Positions 32,484-42,074 of a DNA stretch of 64,000 nucleotides are shown piece by piece. Position 1 is the stretch's first letter; every line of letters starts with the position of its first letter. Under the pieces are notes generated by a model, which was not told the DNA's origin, made no database searches, and was given only the letters and a program-made list of their open reading frames with translations. The translations under genes were made by a program, and so were the position numbers. This DNA comes from Derxia gummosa DSM 723 (lineage in GTDB: Bacteria > Pseudomonadota > Gammaproteobacteria > Burkholderiales > Burkholderiaceae_E), in contig NZ_KI519499.1 of the NCBI RefSeq assembly GCF_000482785.1, positions 186,001-250,000 on the forward strand, in the 5' to 3' direction.

Positions 32484-33593
32484 GTGGAAGCCGCCGATCT
32501 CGACGTTCTCGCCGCCGCCCTGCACTGGCTCGATGCCGGCCATGCGGGCGTACTCGTCACCGTCGTGCGCACCTGGGGCTCGTCGCCCCGGCCGCCCGGC
32601 GCGCTCATGGCGATCCGCGCCGACGGCGTGGTGACCGGCTCGGTCTCGGGCGGCTGCATCGAGGACGAGCTGATCGCCCGCGTGCGCGACGACGGCCTGG
32701 CCGCGCTCTGCCCCGCCGGCCTGCCGGCCGTCGCCACCTACGGCGTCAGCGCCGAGGAGGCGCAGCGCTTCGGCCTGCCCTGCGGCGGCACGCTGCAACT
32801 GGTGCTGGAACCGCTCGGCGAGCGCAGCCGGCTGGCCGAGCTGATCGCGCTGCTGCGCGAGCGCCGCGCCACCCGCCGCGAGCTGGACCTTTCGACCGGC
32901 GCCGTCAGCCTGCGCACCGCCGCGCTCCCGGGCGACGACGCCGACACCGCCGGCCTGCACGACGCCGCCACTGCCCTCCCCGACGCCCTCGCCTTCGACG
33001 GCCGCAGCCTCGCCCACACCCTCGGCCCCCGGCTGCGGCTCATCGTCATTGGCGCCGGCCAGCTCTCGCGCTACCTCTGCACCGTCGCCACCGGCCTCGG
33101 CTTCGACATCACCGTCTGCGATCCGCGCGAGGAATACCGCGCCGACTGGCAGGTGCCCGGCGTCACCCTCAGCTTCGACATGCCCGACGACGTCGTCATC
33201 GCCGCCCGCCCCGACGAGCGCACCGCCGTCGTCGCCCTCACCCACGACCCCAAGCTCGACGACCTTGCCCTCATCGACGCGCTGCGCTCGCCGGCCTTCT
33301 ACGTCGGCGCGCTCGGCTCGCGCGCCAACAACGCGCGCCGCCGCGAGCGCCTCGCCACCCACTTCGGCCTCACCGACGCCGAACTCGCCCGCCTGCGCGG
33401 CCCGGCCGGCCTGTACATCGGCAGCCGCACGCCGCCCGAGATCGCGCTGAGCATCCTGGCCGAGATCGTGGCGGTGAAGAACGGCGTGCCGCTCGCGCCC
33501 CAGCTCGCGGTCGGCCCGGCCAAGTCCGCGCGCGAAGCCGACGGCGCGGCGGCCAACGAGCCGGGCGTCGGCGCGGGCTGCGGCATCGGCTGA
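32484..33593 (+). CDS. XdhC/CoxI family protein
   Basis: A 369-residue protein starting at a GTG (VEAADLDVLAAAL) preceded by GGGAGC. The N-terminal XdhC_CoxI motif is intact (TVVRTWGSSPRPPGALM, then TGSVSGGCIEDEL), and the C-terminal half is a Rossmann fold (LIVIGAGQLSRYLC) with GALGSRANNARRRERL and PAGLYIGSRTPPEIALSIL. XdhC proteins bind molybdenum cofactor and help insert it, often after sulfuration, into xanthine dehydrogenase-type enzymes. No molybdo-hydroxylase subunit lies in the window, so the client is elsewhere. The tail ends CGIG. The frame stays open far upstream across the DMT gene, but those codons do not look like protein. Confidence 0.9.
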   Translation: MEAADLDVLAAALHWLDAGHAGVLVTVVRTWGSSPRPPGALMAIRADGVVTGSVSGGCIEDELIARVRDDGLAALCPAGLPAVATYGVSAEEAQRFGLPCGGTLQLVLEPLGERSRLAELIALLRERRATRRELDLSTGAVSLRTAALPGDDADTAGLHDAATALPDALAFDGRSLAHTLGPRLRLIVIGAGQLSRYLCTVATGLGFDITVCDPREEYRADWQVPGVTLSFDMPDDVVIAARPDERTAVVALTHDPKLDDLALIDALRSPAFYVGALGSRANNARRRERLATHFGLTDAELARLRGPAGLYIGSRTPPEIALSILAEIVAVKNGVPLAPQLAVGPAKSAREADGAAANEPGVGAGCGIG

Positions 33594-33744
33594 GCGCGGG
33601 ACCGGCTGACTGCCGGACGGCGGGCGGCTCGCGGCCGGCCGGCAAGGCCATGAACGGCTGGCGCCACGCGGCCGGCGGGCCGCGCCTCGCCACCGCCCGA
33701 CGCGCCGCTAGACTCGCCCGTCCGCCACGCCCCTCCGCGCCCGC

Positions 33745-34974
33745 ATGCCGCCGCCTCCGCTGCCCGACTTCCTCCGCCTTCTGCCCTGGCTCGCGAAATG
33801 GCTCGCGCTCGCCGCCGCCGTCGCGGCGCTCGCGGGCACGGCCTCGGCCTTCTTCCTGTTCGCGCTCGACTGGGCGACCGCCACGCGTGAAGCGCACCGC
33901 TGGCTGATCGCGCTGCTGCCGCTCGCGGGCGCCTTCGTGGCCTGGGTGTACGACCGCCACGGCCGCGCGGTCGAGGCCGGCAACAACCTGCTCATCGACC
34001 AGATCCACGATCCGCACACCCAGATCCCGCTGCGCATGGCGCCGCTGGTGCTGGGCGGCACCGTCATCGCCCATCTGTTCGGTGCCTCGGTCGGGCGCGA
34101 GGGCACCGCGGTGCAGATGGGCGGCGCGCTGGCCGACCAGCTCACGAGCGCATTCCGCCTCGGCCGCGACGACCGCCGGCTGCTGCTCATGGCCGGCATC
34201 AGCGCCGGCTTCGCCTCGGTGTTCGGCACGCCGCTCGCGGGCGCGGTGTTCGGGCTGGAAGTGCTGACCGTCGGCCGGCTGCGCTTCGACGCGCTGCTGC
34301 CCTGCACCGTCGCGGCCATCCTCGCCGACCGCGTCACGAGCGCCTGGGGCGCGCACCACACGCACTACGCCGTCGGCGCCATCCCGCCCGAGACCGCCGC
34401 CACGCTGCTCGCGGTCGCGGTCGCGGGCGCGCTGTTCGGGCTCGCGGGCAAGCTCTTCGCCGAGGCGACGCATGCGCTCGGCGCGTGGATGAAACGGCGG
34501 CTCCCGACCGCGCCGCTGCGCCCGCTCGTCGGCGGCGCTGTCATCGCAAGCCTGGTGCTGGCCTTCGGCGCCGACCGCTGGATCGGTCTGGGCATCCCGG
34601 TCATCGTCGAAAGCTTCGCCCGGCCGCTCGGCGCGCACGACTGGCTGCTAAAGCTGCTGTTCACGGTCGGCTCGCTCGGCAGCGGATTCAAGGGCGGCGA
34701 GGTCACGCCGTTGTTCTTCATGGGCGCCACGCTCGGCAATGCGCTCGCGCCACTGCTCCAGCTGCCGTTCGGCTTCCTGGCCGGCATCGGCTTCGTCGCG
34801 GTGTTCGCGGGCGCGGCCAACGTGCCGCTCGCGTCCACGCTGATGGCGATGGAACTGTTCGGCAGCGCGATGGGCATGCCGGCGCTGCTGGCCTGCGTGC
34901 TGAGCTGGCTGTGCTCGGGCCAGAGCGGCATCTACAAGGCGCAGCGCGGCCGCGAGGGCAAGCGGCCGGGCTGA
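33745..34974 (+). CDS. CLC-family anion channel/antiporter, possibly fluoride type
   Basis: A 409-residue membrane protein with the CLC fold. Visible motifs are GREGT at 118-122 followed by AVQMGG, the LLMAGISAGFASVFGTPLAG helix, and the late GSGFKGGEVTPLFF and FVAVFAGAANVPLASTLMAME segments. The gating glutamate E120 is present. GREGT instead of the usual GREGP, together with an Asn-rich GNNLLIDQIH where GSGIP is usual, matches the pattern I associate with the fluoride-exporting CLC-F branch. This assignment is inference. No crcB/fluoride riboswitch fold is seen in the 151 bp upstream. It lies 37 bp before a histidine kinase gene on the same strand and may share its transcript. Confidence 0.85.
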   Translation: MPPPPLPDFLRLLPWLAKWLALAAAVAALAGTASAFFLFALDWATATREAHRWLIALLPLAGAFVAWVYDRHGRAVEAGNNLLIDQIHDPHTQIPLRMAPLVLGGTVIAHLFGASVGREGTAVQMGGALADQLTSAFRLGRDDRRLLLMAGISAGFASVFGTPLAGAVFGLEVLTVGRLRFDALLPCTVAAILADRVTSAWGAHHTHYAVGAIPPETAATLLAVAVAGALFGLAGKLFAEATHALGAWMKRRLPTAPLRPLVGGAVIASLVLAFGADRWIGLGIPVIVESFARPLGAHDWLLKLLFTVGSLGSGFKGGEVTPLFFMGATLGNALAPLLQLPFGFLAGIGFVAVFAGAANVPLASTLMAMELFGSAMGMPALLACVLSWLCSGQSGIYKAQRGREGKRPG

Positions 34975-35011
34975 ACATCCCCGCGCGCCGGGGCCTCACA
35001 AGGACAAGGGC

Positions 35012-36850
35012 ATGCCGGACAAGCGCGCGACCGCGCAGCAGCACAGCGACGACGGATTCGCCGAGGCGCGCGAGCATCTGCGGCTGCGACGCAGCCTGTT
35101 CCACATGCTGCTGAGCCTGCCCTTCGCGCTCGTGATCTGCTGGGGGCTGAAGTCGCTCGTGCCGGGCCGGGTACTGCTCGACTGGCTGGCGCTGAAAACG
35201 CTTGCAGTGCTGCTGCGCATAGCGATCGAGCGCTGGCGGCTGATGCCCGGCCACTGGCGCCGGGGCGTGCGCGCCAACCATGCGGCCGAGGCCTTCGACG
35301 GCCTGACCTGGTCCGCGCTCGGCTTCGGCGTGGCGGCGGCCGCGCGCAGCGACATCGACATGGAGACCATCGCCGTGGTGGTCGGCGCGGGCGCGGTCGG
35401 CAACGTGGTGCTGTCGGGCAGCTTCGCTTCGCACGCGATCTTTCTCGGCACGCTGCTGCTGCCGACGGCGGCCTGGCAGCTCGCGCGCGGCGGCGACATT
35501 CCGCTGGCCACGGGCGTCTGCCTGCTGCTGCTGTTCGTGCTGCTGCTGCGCGACGGCCACACCGCTTCGCGCGCGGCGGCCGAGCTGCTGCGGCTGCGCC
35601 AGCGCCTCGACCATCTGCTGGACGAACGCTCGCGCGCCCTCGCGCTGGCCGAGGAGCGCAGCGCGGTGAAAAGCCGCTTCCTCGCCACCATGAGCCACGA
35701 GATGCGCACGCCGCTGCACGGCATGCTCGGCAATGCGCAACTGCTGCGCGGCGCGGTGCTGCCCGAGGGCCGCGAGCGGCTCGCGACGCTGGAACGTGCC
35801 GGCGAACACCTGCTCGGCCTCATCAACGACGTGCTCGACTTGTCGCGCATCGAGGCCGGCCAGCTCGCGGTGCAGCGCGCGCCCTTCGACCTCGCCGCGC
35901 TGCTGCGCGACGTGACCGACCTGGCCCGCCCGGCCGCCGCCGCCAAGGGCCTCGCGCTCGAACTCGACAGCCGCCTGCCCACGCCCGACTGGCGCCTCGG
36001 CGATGTGGCGCGCATCCGTCAGGTGCTGCTCAACCTCGTGGGCAACGCGACCAAGTTCACCGAGCACGGCCGGGTGCTGCTGCGGGCGCGCACCACCGCC
36101 GACGGCGGCGTCGCCTTCGAGGTCGCCGACACCGGCATCGGCATTCCGGCCGAGCAGATCGCGCGCATCTTCGACGCCTTCCACCAGCTCGACAGCTCGC
36201 TGCAGCGTCGCCACGACGGAGCGGGTCTCGGCCTCGCGATCTCGCGCGAACTGGTGCAGGCCATGGGCGGCGATCTCGCCTGCACCAGCGAGCCGGGGCG
36301 CGGCACGAGCTTCCGGTTCCGGCTCGCGCTCACGGCGGTCGCGGCACTGGCCGGCACGGATGGCGTCGGTGGCACCGGCACCGGCACCGGCACCGGCGCC
36401 ACCGACACCCACGCCGACGCCACGCCCGCCCCGCGCCGCCCGCGCGTGCTGCACGCAGACGACAATCCGGTCAACGCCGCCGTCGCCACCGCGATGCTCG
36501 CGAGCCTCGGCTACGACGTGTGCGCGGTGGAGGACGGCGCCGAGGCGCTCGACCGCTTCCGCGCCGCCCCGCCCGACGCGCGCTTCGACCTCGTGCTGCT
36601 CGACTGGCACATGCCGGTGATGGACGGCCTCGAGGCGACGCGCCACATGCGCGACCACGAACGCCACCACGGCTGGCCGCGCGTGCCGATCGTGGCCGTC
36701 ACCGCCAATGCCTACGAGAGCGACCGCGAGGCCAGCCTGCTCGCCGGCATGGACGCGCATCTGGCCAAGCCCTTCGGCCTGACCGAGCTGAGGGCGCTGC
36801 TGGAGCCGCTGCTGGAACGGGCCAACAGTCGCGCCAGAAGCCGCGCCTGA
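35012..36850 (+). CDS. hybrid sensor histidine kinase / response regulator
   Basis: A 612-residue kinase with about five or six N-terminal helices (residues 28-175) and no large sensor domain. HisKA has H229 in [12 protein letters not shown]; HATPase_c motifs are [15 protein letters not shown] and GAGLGLAI. A linker containing (Gly-Thr)n encoded by GGCACC repeats (36371-36400) leads to a receiver with phospho-acceptor D531 in [11 protein letters not shown] and the lysine in HLAKPF. AAGGACAAGG precedes the ATG. Its architecture parallels the kinase at 16070-18085, though the sensor parts differ. It ends close to the converging oligopeptidase gene. Confidence 0.92.
   Translation: MPDKRATAQQHSDDGFAEAREHLRLRRSLFHMLLSLPFALVICWGLKSLVPGRVLLDWLALKTLAVLLRIAIERWRLMPGHWRRGVRANHAAEAFDGLTWSALGFGVAAAARSDIDMETIAVVVGAGAVGNVVLSGSFASHAIFLGTLLLPTAAWQLARGGDIPLATGVCLLLLFVLLLRDGHTASRAAAELLRLRQRLDHLLDERSRALALAEERSAVKSRFLATMSHEMRTPLHGMLGNAQLLRGAVLPEGRERLATLERAGEHLLGLINDVLDLSRIEAGQLAVQRAPFDLAALLRDVTDLARPAAAAKGLALELDSRLPTPDWRLGDVARIRQVLLNLVGNATKFTEHGRVLLRARTTADGGVAFEVADTGIGIPAEQIARIFDAFHQLDSSLQRRHDGAGLGLAISRELVQAMGGDLACTSEPGRGTSFRFRLALTAVAALAGTDGVGGTGTGTGTGATDTHADATPAPRRPRVLHADDNPVNAAVATAMLASLGYDVCAVEDGAEALDRFRAAPPDARFDLVLLDWHMPVMDGLEATRHMRDHERHHGWPRVPIVAVTANAYESDREASLLAGMDAHLAKPFGLTELRALLEPLLERANSRARSRA
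36371..36400 (+). repeat. GGCACC hexamer run in kinase linker
   Basis: Four perfect GGCACC units and one GGCGCC encode Gly-Thr repeats between the kinase core and the receiver. Being 6 bp they keep the frame. Length variation would only lengthen or shorten the flexible linker. Confidence 0.9.
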
Positions 36851-36883
36851 AGGAAACCGCGCACCGACCGCCGCGCCAGCTAC

Positions 36884-39064
36884 TCAGCCGGCGGACAGCA
36901 CGCGCCCGAGCCGCTGCCAGAGGTAGACGTACTCCAGCGCGCCCAGATGCGCGTGCTGCTCGTTGTCCGCCGCGCCGCCGTGGCCGCCCTCGGTGTTCTC
37001 AAAGTACAGCAGGTCGTGGCCCTGCGACAGCATGAGCGCGGCCATCTTGCGGGCGTGGCCCGGATGCACCCGGTCGTCGCGCGTCGACGTGGTGAACAGC
37101 GGGCGCGGATAGACCGCGTCCGGCTCGACGTTGTGATACGGCGAATAGTCGGCGATGAACTCCCAGTGCTCGGGGTCGTCGGGGTTGCCGTACTCGGCCA
37201 TCCATGACGCGCCGGCGAGCAGCAGGTGATAGCGCTTCATGTCGAGCAGCGGCACCTGGCAGACCACGGCGTTGAACAGGTCGGGCCGCTGCACCATCAC
37301 CGCGCCCACGAGCAGCCCGCCGTTGCTGCCGCCCATGATCCCGAGATGGCGCGGGCTGGTGATGCCGCGCGCGATCAGGTCTTCCGCCACGGCGATGAAG
37401 TCGTCGTAGCTCGCCTGCTTGCCCTCCTCCACCGCCGCCTCGTGCCATTCGGGGCCGAACTCGCCGCCGCCACGGATGTTGGCAACGACGAACACGCCGC
37501 CGTCCTTGTGCCAGACCAGCCCGCGATCGGGCGCGTACTCGGGCGCGAGCGAGATCTCGAAGCCGCCGTAGCCGTAGAGCAGCGTCGGATTGGCGCCGTC
37601 GGCCGTCGCGCCCTTCGGCCAGACGACGAAGTAAGGCACCTGCGTGCCGTCCTCCGAGGTGGCGAACAGCTGCTCGACGCGCATGCCCTCGGCGTCGAAC
37701 CATTGCGGCGAGCGCTTGAGCAGTTCGCGTTCGTCATTGGCGGTGCTGCACAGCCACAGCGAATCGGGCGTGAGGAAGTCGGTGTAGTCGAGCAGCCAGC
37801 GCTCGGAGAAGGGGTCGTCGGCGATCTCGGGGTCGTGCAGCGAGCCGAGGTCGAGCGTGCCGGGATGGGGCGCCTCGATCTCGCGGCGGGTCCAGGTTCC
37901 GTCGTCGTGGCGGTGCCAGGCTTCGAGCCGGCCGGCGACGTTGTCGAGCACGGTCATCAGCAGATGGGTGGCCGTGGTGTCGTAGTCGTCGAGCGAGCGG
38001 GTGTCGGTGGGCGTGAACAGGATCGTGAAATCGCGCGCGCCGGCGAGGAAGGCGTCGGCGTCGATCGCGAGCAGCGAACCGGCCAGGTAACGGGAATCGG
38101 CCAGCTCCCAGTCGCTGCGCAGGGTGACGAGCAGCGTGCGTTCCCAGAAGTCGGCGGAGGCGTCGTCGGGCAGGTCGAGCTTGACGCGGCGGCCGGGGGC
38201 GCGGCCGGCGGGGACGTCGAGGCCGCTGACGGAGGCGCGCTTGGTCGCGGTCACGCCGGCAGCCTGCCCGGTCACGCCGGCCGGCGCACCGTCGTCTGCG
38301 GCGGCCGGGTTCGCGCCGTCCACGCGCAGCTCCAGCCAGGTCTCCTCCCGGTAGAAGTCGAGCGAGCGCGTGAAGATGGTGCGCTCCCAGCCCGGCGTGC
38401 GATCGACCATCACGCCGACGCTTACGTCCTCCTCGTCGCCCTCGAACACGGTCTCGGCCGCGTCCAGCGGCGTGCCGCGCTTCCAGCGCTTGATGACGCG
38501 CACATAGCCCGAGCGCGTGAGCGAGCCGGGGCCGAAGTCGGTGCCGACGAACACGGTGTTCTCGTCGATCCATTCGATGTCGCTCTTGGCCTCGGGCAGC
38601 GCGAAGCCGCCCTCGACGAAGCGCTTTTCCACGAGGTCGAACTCGCGGATGACGGTGGCGTCGGCGCCCCCGCGCGACAGGTGGACGAGGCAGCGGCGGT
38701 AGTCCGGCCCGAGCGCGCTGGCGCCGGCCCAGACCCAGTTCTCGCCCTCGGCCGCGCCGAGCGCGTCGAGGTCGAGCACGGTTTCCCAGGTCGGCTGCGG
38801 CTGGCGCCAGTCGTCGAAGCTGGTGCGGCGCCACAGGCCGCGCTTGTGCTGCTCGTCACGCCAGAAGTTGTAGAAGAAGGCGCCGCGCCGCGTCACGTCG
38901 GGAATGCGGTCGGGCGAGTTCATGACGCGCAGCAGCTCGGCACGGATGCGGGCGTAGCGCGGATCGGCCGTGAGCTCGGCCTCGGTGAGGGCATTGCGCT
39001 CGCGCACCCAGGCGAGGGCTTCGGGCGAATCGACGGCTTCGAGGTGCAGGAAGGGATCGGTCAT
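36884..39064 (-). CDS. prolyl oligopeptidase family serine peptidase (S9A)
   Basis: A 726-residue enzyme without a signal peptide, so probably cytoplasmic. The N-terminal 400 residues form the beta-propeller that limits access to small peptides. The C-terminal alpha/beta-hydrolase domain carries the nucleophile S580 in GIMGGSNGGLL, an Asp in STRDDRVHPGHA and the catalytic His in TEGGHGGAADN. It cleaves short peptides, typically after proline. An Ala-rich loop near 280-310 (ANPAAADDGAPAGVTGQAAG) looks like a lineage-specific insert in the propeller. The start at 39064 (MTDPFLHLEAVDSPEAL) fits the family. It is divergent from the enoyl-CoA hydratase gene with 142 bp between. Confidence 0.93.
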   Translation of the reverse strand: MTDPFLHLEAVDSPEALAWVRERNALTEAELTADPRYARIRAELLRVMNSPDRIPDVTRRGAFFYNFWRDEQHKRGLWRRTSFDDWRQPQPTWETVLDLDALGAAEGENWVWAGASALGPDYRRCLVHLSRGGADATVIREFDLVEKRFVEGGFALPEAKSDIEWIDENTVFVGTDFGPGSLTRSGYVRVIKRWKRGTPLDAAETVFEGDEEDVSVGVMVDRTPGWERTIFTRSLDFYREETWLELRVDGANPAAADDGAPAGVTGQAAGVTATKRASVSGLDVPAGRAPGRRVKLDLPDDASADFWERTLLVTLRSDWELADSRYLAGSLLAIDADAFLAGARDFTILFTPTDTRSLDDYDTTATHLLMTVLDNVAGRLEAWHRHDDGTWTRREIEAPHPGTLDLGSLHDPEIADDPFSERWLLDYTDFLTPDSLWLCSTANDERELLKRSPQWFDAEGMRVEQLFATSEDGTQVPYFVVWPKGATADGANPTLLYGYGGFEISLAPEYAPDRGLVWHKDGGVFVVANIRGGGEFGPEWHEAAVEEGKQASYDDFIAVAEDLIARGITSPRHLGIMGGSNGGLLVGAVMVQRPDLFNAVVCQVPLLDMKRYHLLLAGASWMAEYGNPDDPEHWEFIADYSPYHNVEPDAVYPRPLFTTSTRDDRVHPGHARKMAALMLSQGHDLLYFENTEGGHGGAADNEQHAHLGALEYVYLWQRLGRVLSAG

Positions 39065-39206
39065 TGCGGCGTTGTGCTGAGGCGGACCGGCCACTCTAAG
39101 GAGGCGGATCGGCAACGCCAAGCGCAACTCCGGGCAACCCGCCTTCCGCGCGTCAATCCGGGGCCGTATGGTGTGCGCCTTTCCAACCGCACGCGCAGGC
39201 CACGCC

Positions 39207-40001
39207 ATGTCCCGAGACAACCTCAGCCACGAAAACCTCTACGTCGAGTTCCATGACGGCGGCGTCGCCGTCATCGTCCTGAACCGACCCAAGGCGCTCA
39301 ACGCGCTGTCGCCCGACCTCACGCGCGAACTCGGCGCGGCGCTCGACACGCTCGAAGCCGACGACACGATCGGCGCCGTGGTCGTGACCGGCAGCGCCAA
39401 GGCCTTCGCGGCGGGCGCCGACATCAAGGCGATGAAGGACTGGAGCTACATGGACGTGTACGGCGCCGACTTCATCACCGCCACCTGGGAGCGCCTGACC
39501 ACCTTCCGCAAGCCGACGATCGCGGCCGTGGCCGGCTACGCCCTCGGCGGCGGCTGCGAGCTGGCGATGATGTGCGACTTCATCCTCGCCGCCGACACCG
39601 CCAGGTTCGGCCAGCCCGAGATCACCATCGGCACCATCCCCGGCGCCGGCGGCACCCAGCGCCTCACGCGCCTGATCGGCAAGAGCAAGGCGATGGAAAT
39701 GGTGCTCACCGGCCGGATGATGGACGCCGCCGAGGCCGAGCGCGCCGGCCTCGTCAGCCGCATCCTGCCCGCCGAAGAACTGCTGCCCGAAGCCATCAAG
39801 ACCGCGCAGAAGATCGCCGGCATGTCGCGCCCGATCGCGATGCTCGCGAAGGAATCGGTCAACCGCGCCTACGAGACCACGCTCGCCGAGGGCATCCGCT
39901 TCGAGCGCCGGCTGTTCCATTCCACCTTCGCGACGGAAGATCAGAAGGAAGGCATGGCCGCCTTCGTCGAGAAGCGCGCGCCGGCCTTCCGCAACCGCTG
40001 A
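39207..40001 (+). CDS. enoyl-CoA hydratase
   Basis: A 264-residue crotonase-family enzyme. The oxyanion-hole segments are [10 protein letters not shown] and [15 protein letters not shown], and the catalytic glutamate regions are present ([19 protein letters not shown]). It hydrates 2-enoyl-CoA to 3-hydroxyacyl-CoA in fatty-acid or branched-chain amino-acid breakdown. The start at 39207 ([15 protein letters not shown]) gives the normal length. It lies 100 bp before a 3-hydroxyisobutyryl-CoA hydrolase on the same strand; the pairing suggests a role in valine catabolism (hydration of methacrylyl-CoA), which is inference. Confidence 0.93.
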   Translation: MSRDNLSHENLYVEFHDGGVAVIVLNRPKALNALSPDLTRELGAALDTLEADDTIGAVVVTGSAKAFAAGADIKAMKDWSYMDVYGADFITATWERLTTFRKPTIAAVAGYALGGGCELAMMCDFILAADTARFGQPEITIGTIPGAGGTQRLTRLIGKSKAMEMVLTGRMMDAAEAERAGLVSRILPAEELLPEAIKTAQKIAGMSRPIAMLAKESVNRAYETTLAEGIRFERRLFHSTFATEDQKEGMAAFVEKRAPAFRNR

Positions 40002-40101
40002 TCGCGGCGGGCCGCGCCACCGCATCGATCGCCCGCGCGGCCTGCTCCGGCAATCAACGCCGCCGACGCCGCGCACGGCGGCCCACCGAGGAGACATCCG
40101 C

Positions 40102-41256
40102 ATGACCGACCCCATCCGCGCCGAACGCCATGGCCCGCTCGGCATCCTCGTGCTCGACCGTCCGGCGGCCCTCAACTCGCTCACGCTCGACATGGTCCGC
40201 GCGCTGCACCGCCAGTTAGACATCTGGTCCCATGACGACAACGTGCAGGCCGTGCTGCTGCGCGGTGAAGGCGGCAAGGCCTTCTGCGCCGGCGGCGATG
40301 TGCGCGCGGTGCGCGACTGGACGCTCGCCGGCGGCGACGCGGCCCACACCTTCTTCGTCGAGGAATACGCACTCGACCTCGCGATCCACCGCTATGCCAA
40401 GCCCGTCATCTGCTGGATGGACGGCATCACGATGGGCGGCGGCATGGGGCTGGCCCAGGGCGCGGGCCTGCGCATCGCCACGCCGAGCACCCGCGTCGCC
40501 ATGCCGGAGACGGCGATCGGCTACTTCCCCGACGTGGGCGGCAGCTGGTTCCTGTCGCGGCTGCCCGGCGCGCTCGGCGTGTGGCTCGCGATGACCGGGC
40601 AGACGCTCGCGGGCGCGGACGCGGTCGTCGCAGGCCTCGCCGACTGCCTCGCCACCGACACCGACCTGCCCGCGCTTGTCGCGCTGCTCGCCGCCCGGCC
40701 CTGGGGCCGCGAGCCGGCCGTCACGCTGCTCGGCGAGATCGCGGCACGGCTCGGGCCGACCGCCGCCAGCTTCGATCAGGACGCGCCGGCATCCGCACGA
40801 ACCGGCGTCGCCCACGCAAGCGACGTCACCGATGCAGATGCCGCCCGCGCCGCCATGGCGCCTGCCGAGCGCTCTGGCGGCGCCAGCGTCACCTTGCCCG
40901 GTCAGCTCGCGCTGATCGACCGCCACTTCGGCCAGCCCGACGTCGCGTCCATCCTCGCCTCGCTCGCCGCCGACCGCGGCGACTGGGCACGCGACACCCT
41001 CGCCGTGCTGCGCTCGCGCTCGCCGTTCGCGGTACGCATCGCCTTCGAGCTGATCCGGCGCGGACGCCGGCTGCCGCTCGAAGCCTGTTTCGCGATGGAA
41101 CTCGCGCTCGACGACGCCTGGCTGCCGCGCGGCGACTTTTGCGAAGGCGTGCGCGCGCTGCTCGTCGACAAGGACCGCAATCCGCGCTGGCGCCATTCGC
41201 GCATCGAGGAGGTGAGCGAGGACGAGGTGCAGGCGATGTTTGCCGGCACGGCTTGA
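40102..41256 (+). CDS. 3-hydroxyisobutyryl-CoA hydrolase-like enzyme
   Basis: A 384-residue member of the crotonase superfamily with the longer C-terminal part of the HIBCH group. Motifs are FCAGGDVRAVRDW, DGITMGGGMGLAQGAGLRI, and PETAIGYFPDVGGSWFLSRL, whose Glu and Asp serve thioester hydrolysis; RNPRWRHSRIEEV is near the end. The enzyme releases 3-hydroxyisobutyrate from its CoA ester in valine breakdown. A stretch of about 40 residues rich in Ala/Asp/Ser (about 225-260) interrupts the usual spacing and looks like an insert. CGAGGAGA precedes the ATG. It is likely co-transcribed with the enoyl-CoA hydratase. Confidence 0.88.
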   Translation: MTDPIRAERHGPLGILVLDRPAALNSLTLDMVRALHRQLDIWSHDDNVQAVLLRGEGGKAFCAGGDVRAVRDWTLAGGDAAHTFFVEEYALDLAIHRYAKPVICWMDGITMGGGMGLAQGAGLRIATPSTRVAMPETAIGYFPDVGGSWFLSRLPGALGVWLAMTGQTLAGADAVVAGLADCLATDTDLPALVALLAARPWGREPAVTLLGEIAARLGPTAASFDQDAPASARTGVAHASDVTDADAARAAMAPAERSGGASVTLPGQLALIDRHFGQPDVASILASLAADRGDWARDTLAVLRSRSPFAVRIAFELIRRGRRLPLEACFAMELALDDAWLPRGDFCEGVRALLVDKDRNPRWRHSRIEEVSEDEVQAMFAGTA

Positions 41257-41319
41257 GCCGGCACCGCGCCGGGCCGGATTGCCGCCCCGATCAGAGCCGG
41301 ATCGCCGGACCGCGCCGGT

Positions 41320-41832
41320 TCAGCCCTCGGCCCGCGCCGACCATCGCCGCAGGACCAGCCCGATCACGCCAGCCCCGAGTCCGAACGCCAGCGCCGCATC
41401 CGCCTCCGGCACCGCGCCCGTGATCACGCGGATGCCGCCCGCGCCCACGCCCCAGGGCGACAGCACCGCCGTGCCGGTGATGGAGTAGCTGCCCGGGCCG
41501 ATTTGCCAGCTCGCCGAACTCCAGCGCGGATCGAGCAGCGCCATGTCGTAGCTGCCGACGTAATCGTCGATACCGCCTTGCGGCATCGAGGTCAGGCCGA
41601 GCAGCACGCCGTTGTTGTAGATGGCCAAGCGGTCGCCACTGAGGTAGAGGTCGGTCACGGTCAGCAGTGCCGTCGTGTCGAGCGTGAAGGTGAACGGCTC
41701 GTAGGCGAACGGCTCGCCCTCGCCATGGAAGGTGAAGGAATGCCAGCTCCCGTCGGTCGGGATGGGCGTGGCCCTGACATGCGATGCCCACAGCGATGCA
41801 CCCGCCGCAAGGGCGAGCAAGGTCTTCTTCAT
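41320..41832 (-). CDS. PEP-CTERM-like secreted protein
   Basis: A 170-residue protein with a signal peptide (MKKTLLALAAGASLWASHVRA, cleavage before TPIP) and a C-terminal sorting signal: VPEADAALAF, a hydrophobic helix (GLGAGVIGLVL) and basic RRWSARAEG. This matches the PEP-CTERM pattern recognised by exosortase, though PEA replaces PEP. The body is beta-rich (SFTFHGEGEPFAYEPFTFTL; YLSGDRLAIYNNG), like several exopolysaccharide-associated PEP-CTERM proteins. AGGGGA precedes the ATG. A short dyad CTAAG/CTTAG (41864-41880) lies just upstream. No exosortase gene lies in the window. The frame remains open upstream into the tRNA terminator region, which is not coding. Confidence 0.82.
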   Translation of the reverse strand: MKKTLLALAAGASLWASHVRATPIPTDGSWHSFTFHGEGEPFAYEPFTFTLDTTALLTVTDLYLSGDRLAIYNNGVLLGLTSMPQGGIDDYVGSYDMALLDPRWSSASWQIGPGSYSITGTAVLSPWGVGAGGIRVITGAVPEADAALAFGLGAGVIGLVLRRWSARAEG

Positions 41833-41993
41833 CGATTTCCCCTGATGTTCCCGCTCAGCATTTCTAAGCTTTTTCCTTAGATTTGTCGGGTTATCAGGAC
41901 TATGCACACTCGGCTCGTGCATTACGGTACGGAGATTCCCCGCCCGCCGACCGGTCTCGCCCGAGCGCCAGTCGGCGTCGTGAGTCGGAAGCC

Positions 41994-42038
41994 GGAAAAG
42001 CAAAACGGCGATCCGCGCAATTTGCACGGATCGCCGTT
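41994..42038 (-). terminator. intrinsic terminator after the tRNA
   Basis: Read on the minus strand, a perfect 12-bp stem AACGGCGATCCG/CGGATCGCCGTT (42027-42038 with 42004-42015) is followed by TTTTGCTTTT. It closes the tRNA transcript, and probably rpoD read-through, 37 bp beyond the CCA end. Confidence 0.9.
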
Positions 42039-42043
42039 CGCGT

Positions 42044-42069
42044 GGAATGAAAGCAATGGCCTTCATTCC
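42044..42069 (-). other. hairpin directly 3' of the tRNA
   Basis: GGAATGAA and TTCATTCC (42044-42051 and 42062-42069) form a perfect 8-bp stem starting 5 bases after the CCA end, in front of the main terminator. It may be a processing barrier or first-stage terminator. Confidence 0.6.
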
Positions 42070-42074
42070 TGGAT

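Noticed and set aside
33594..33744. Fluoride riboswitch before the CLC gene
   Set aside because: The 151 bp show no crcB-type pseudoknot pattern that I can recognise.
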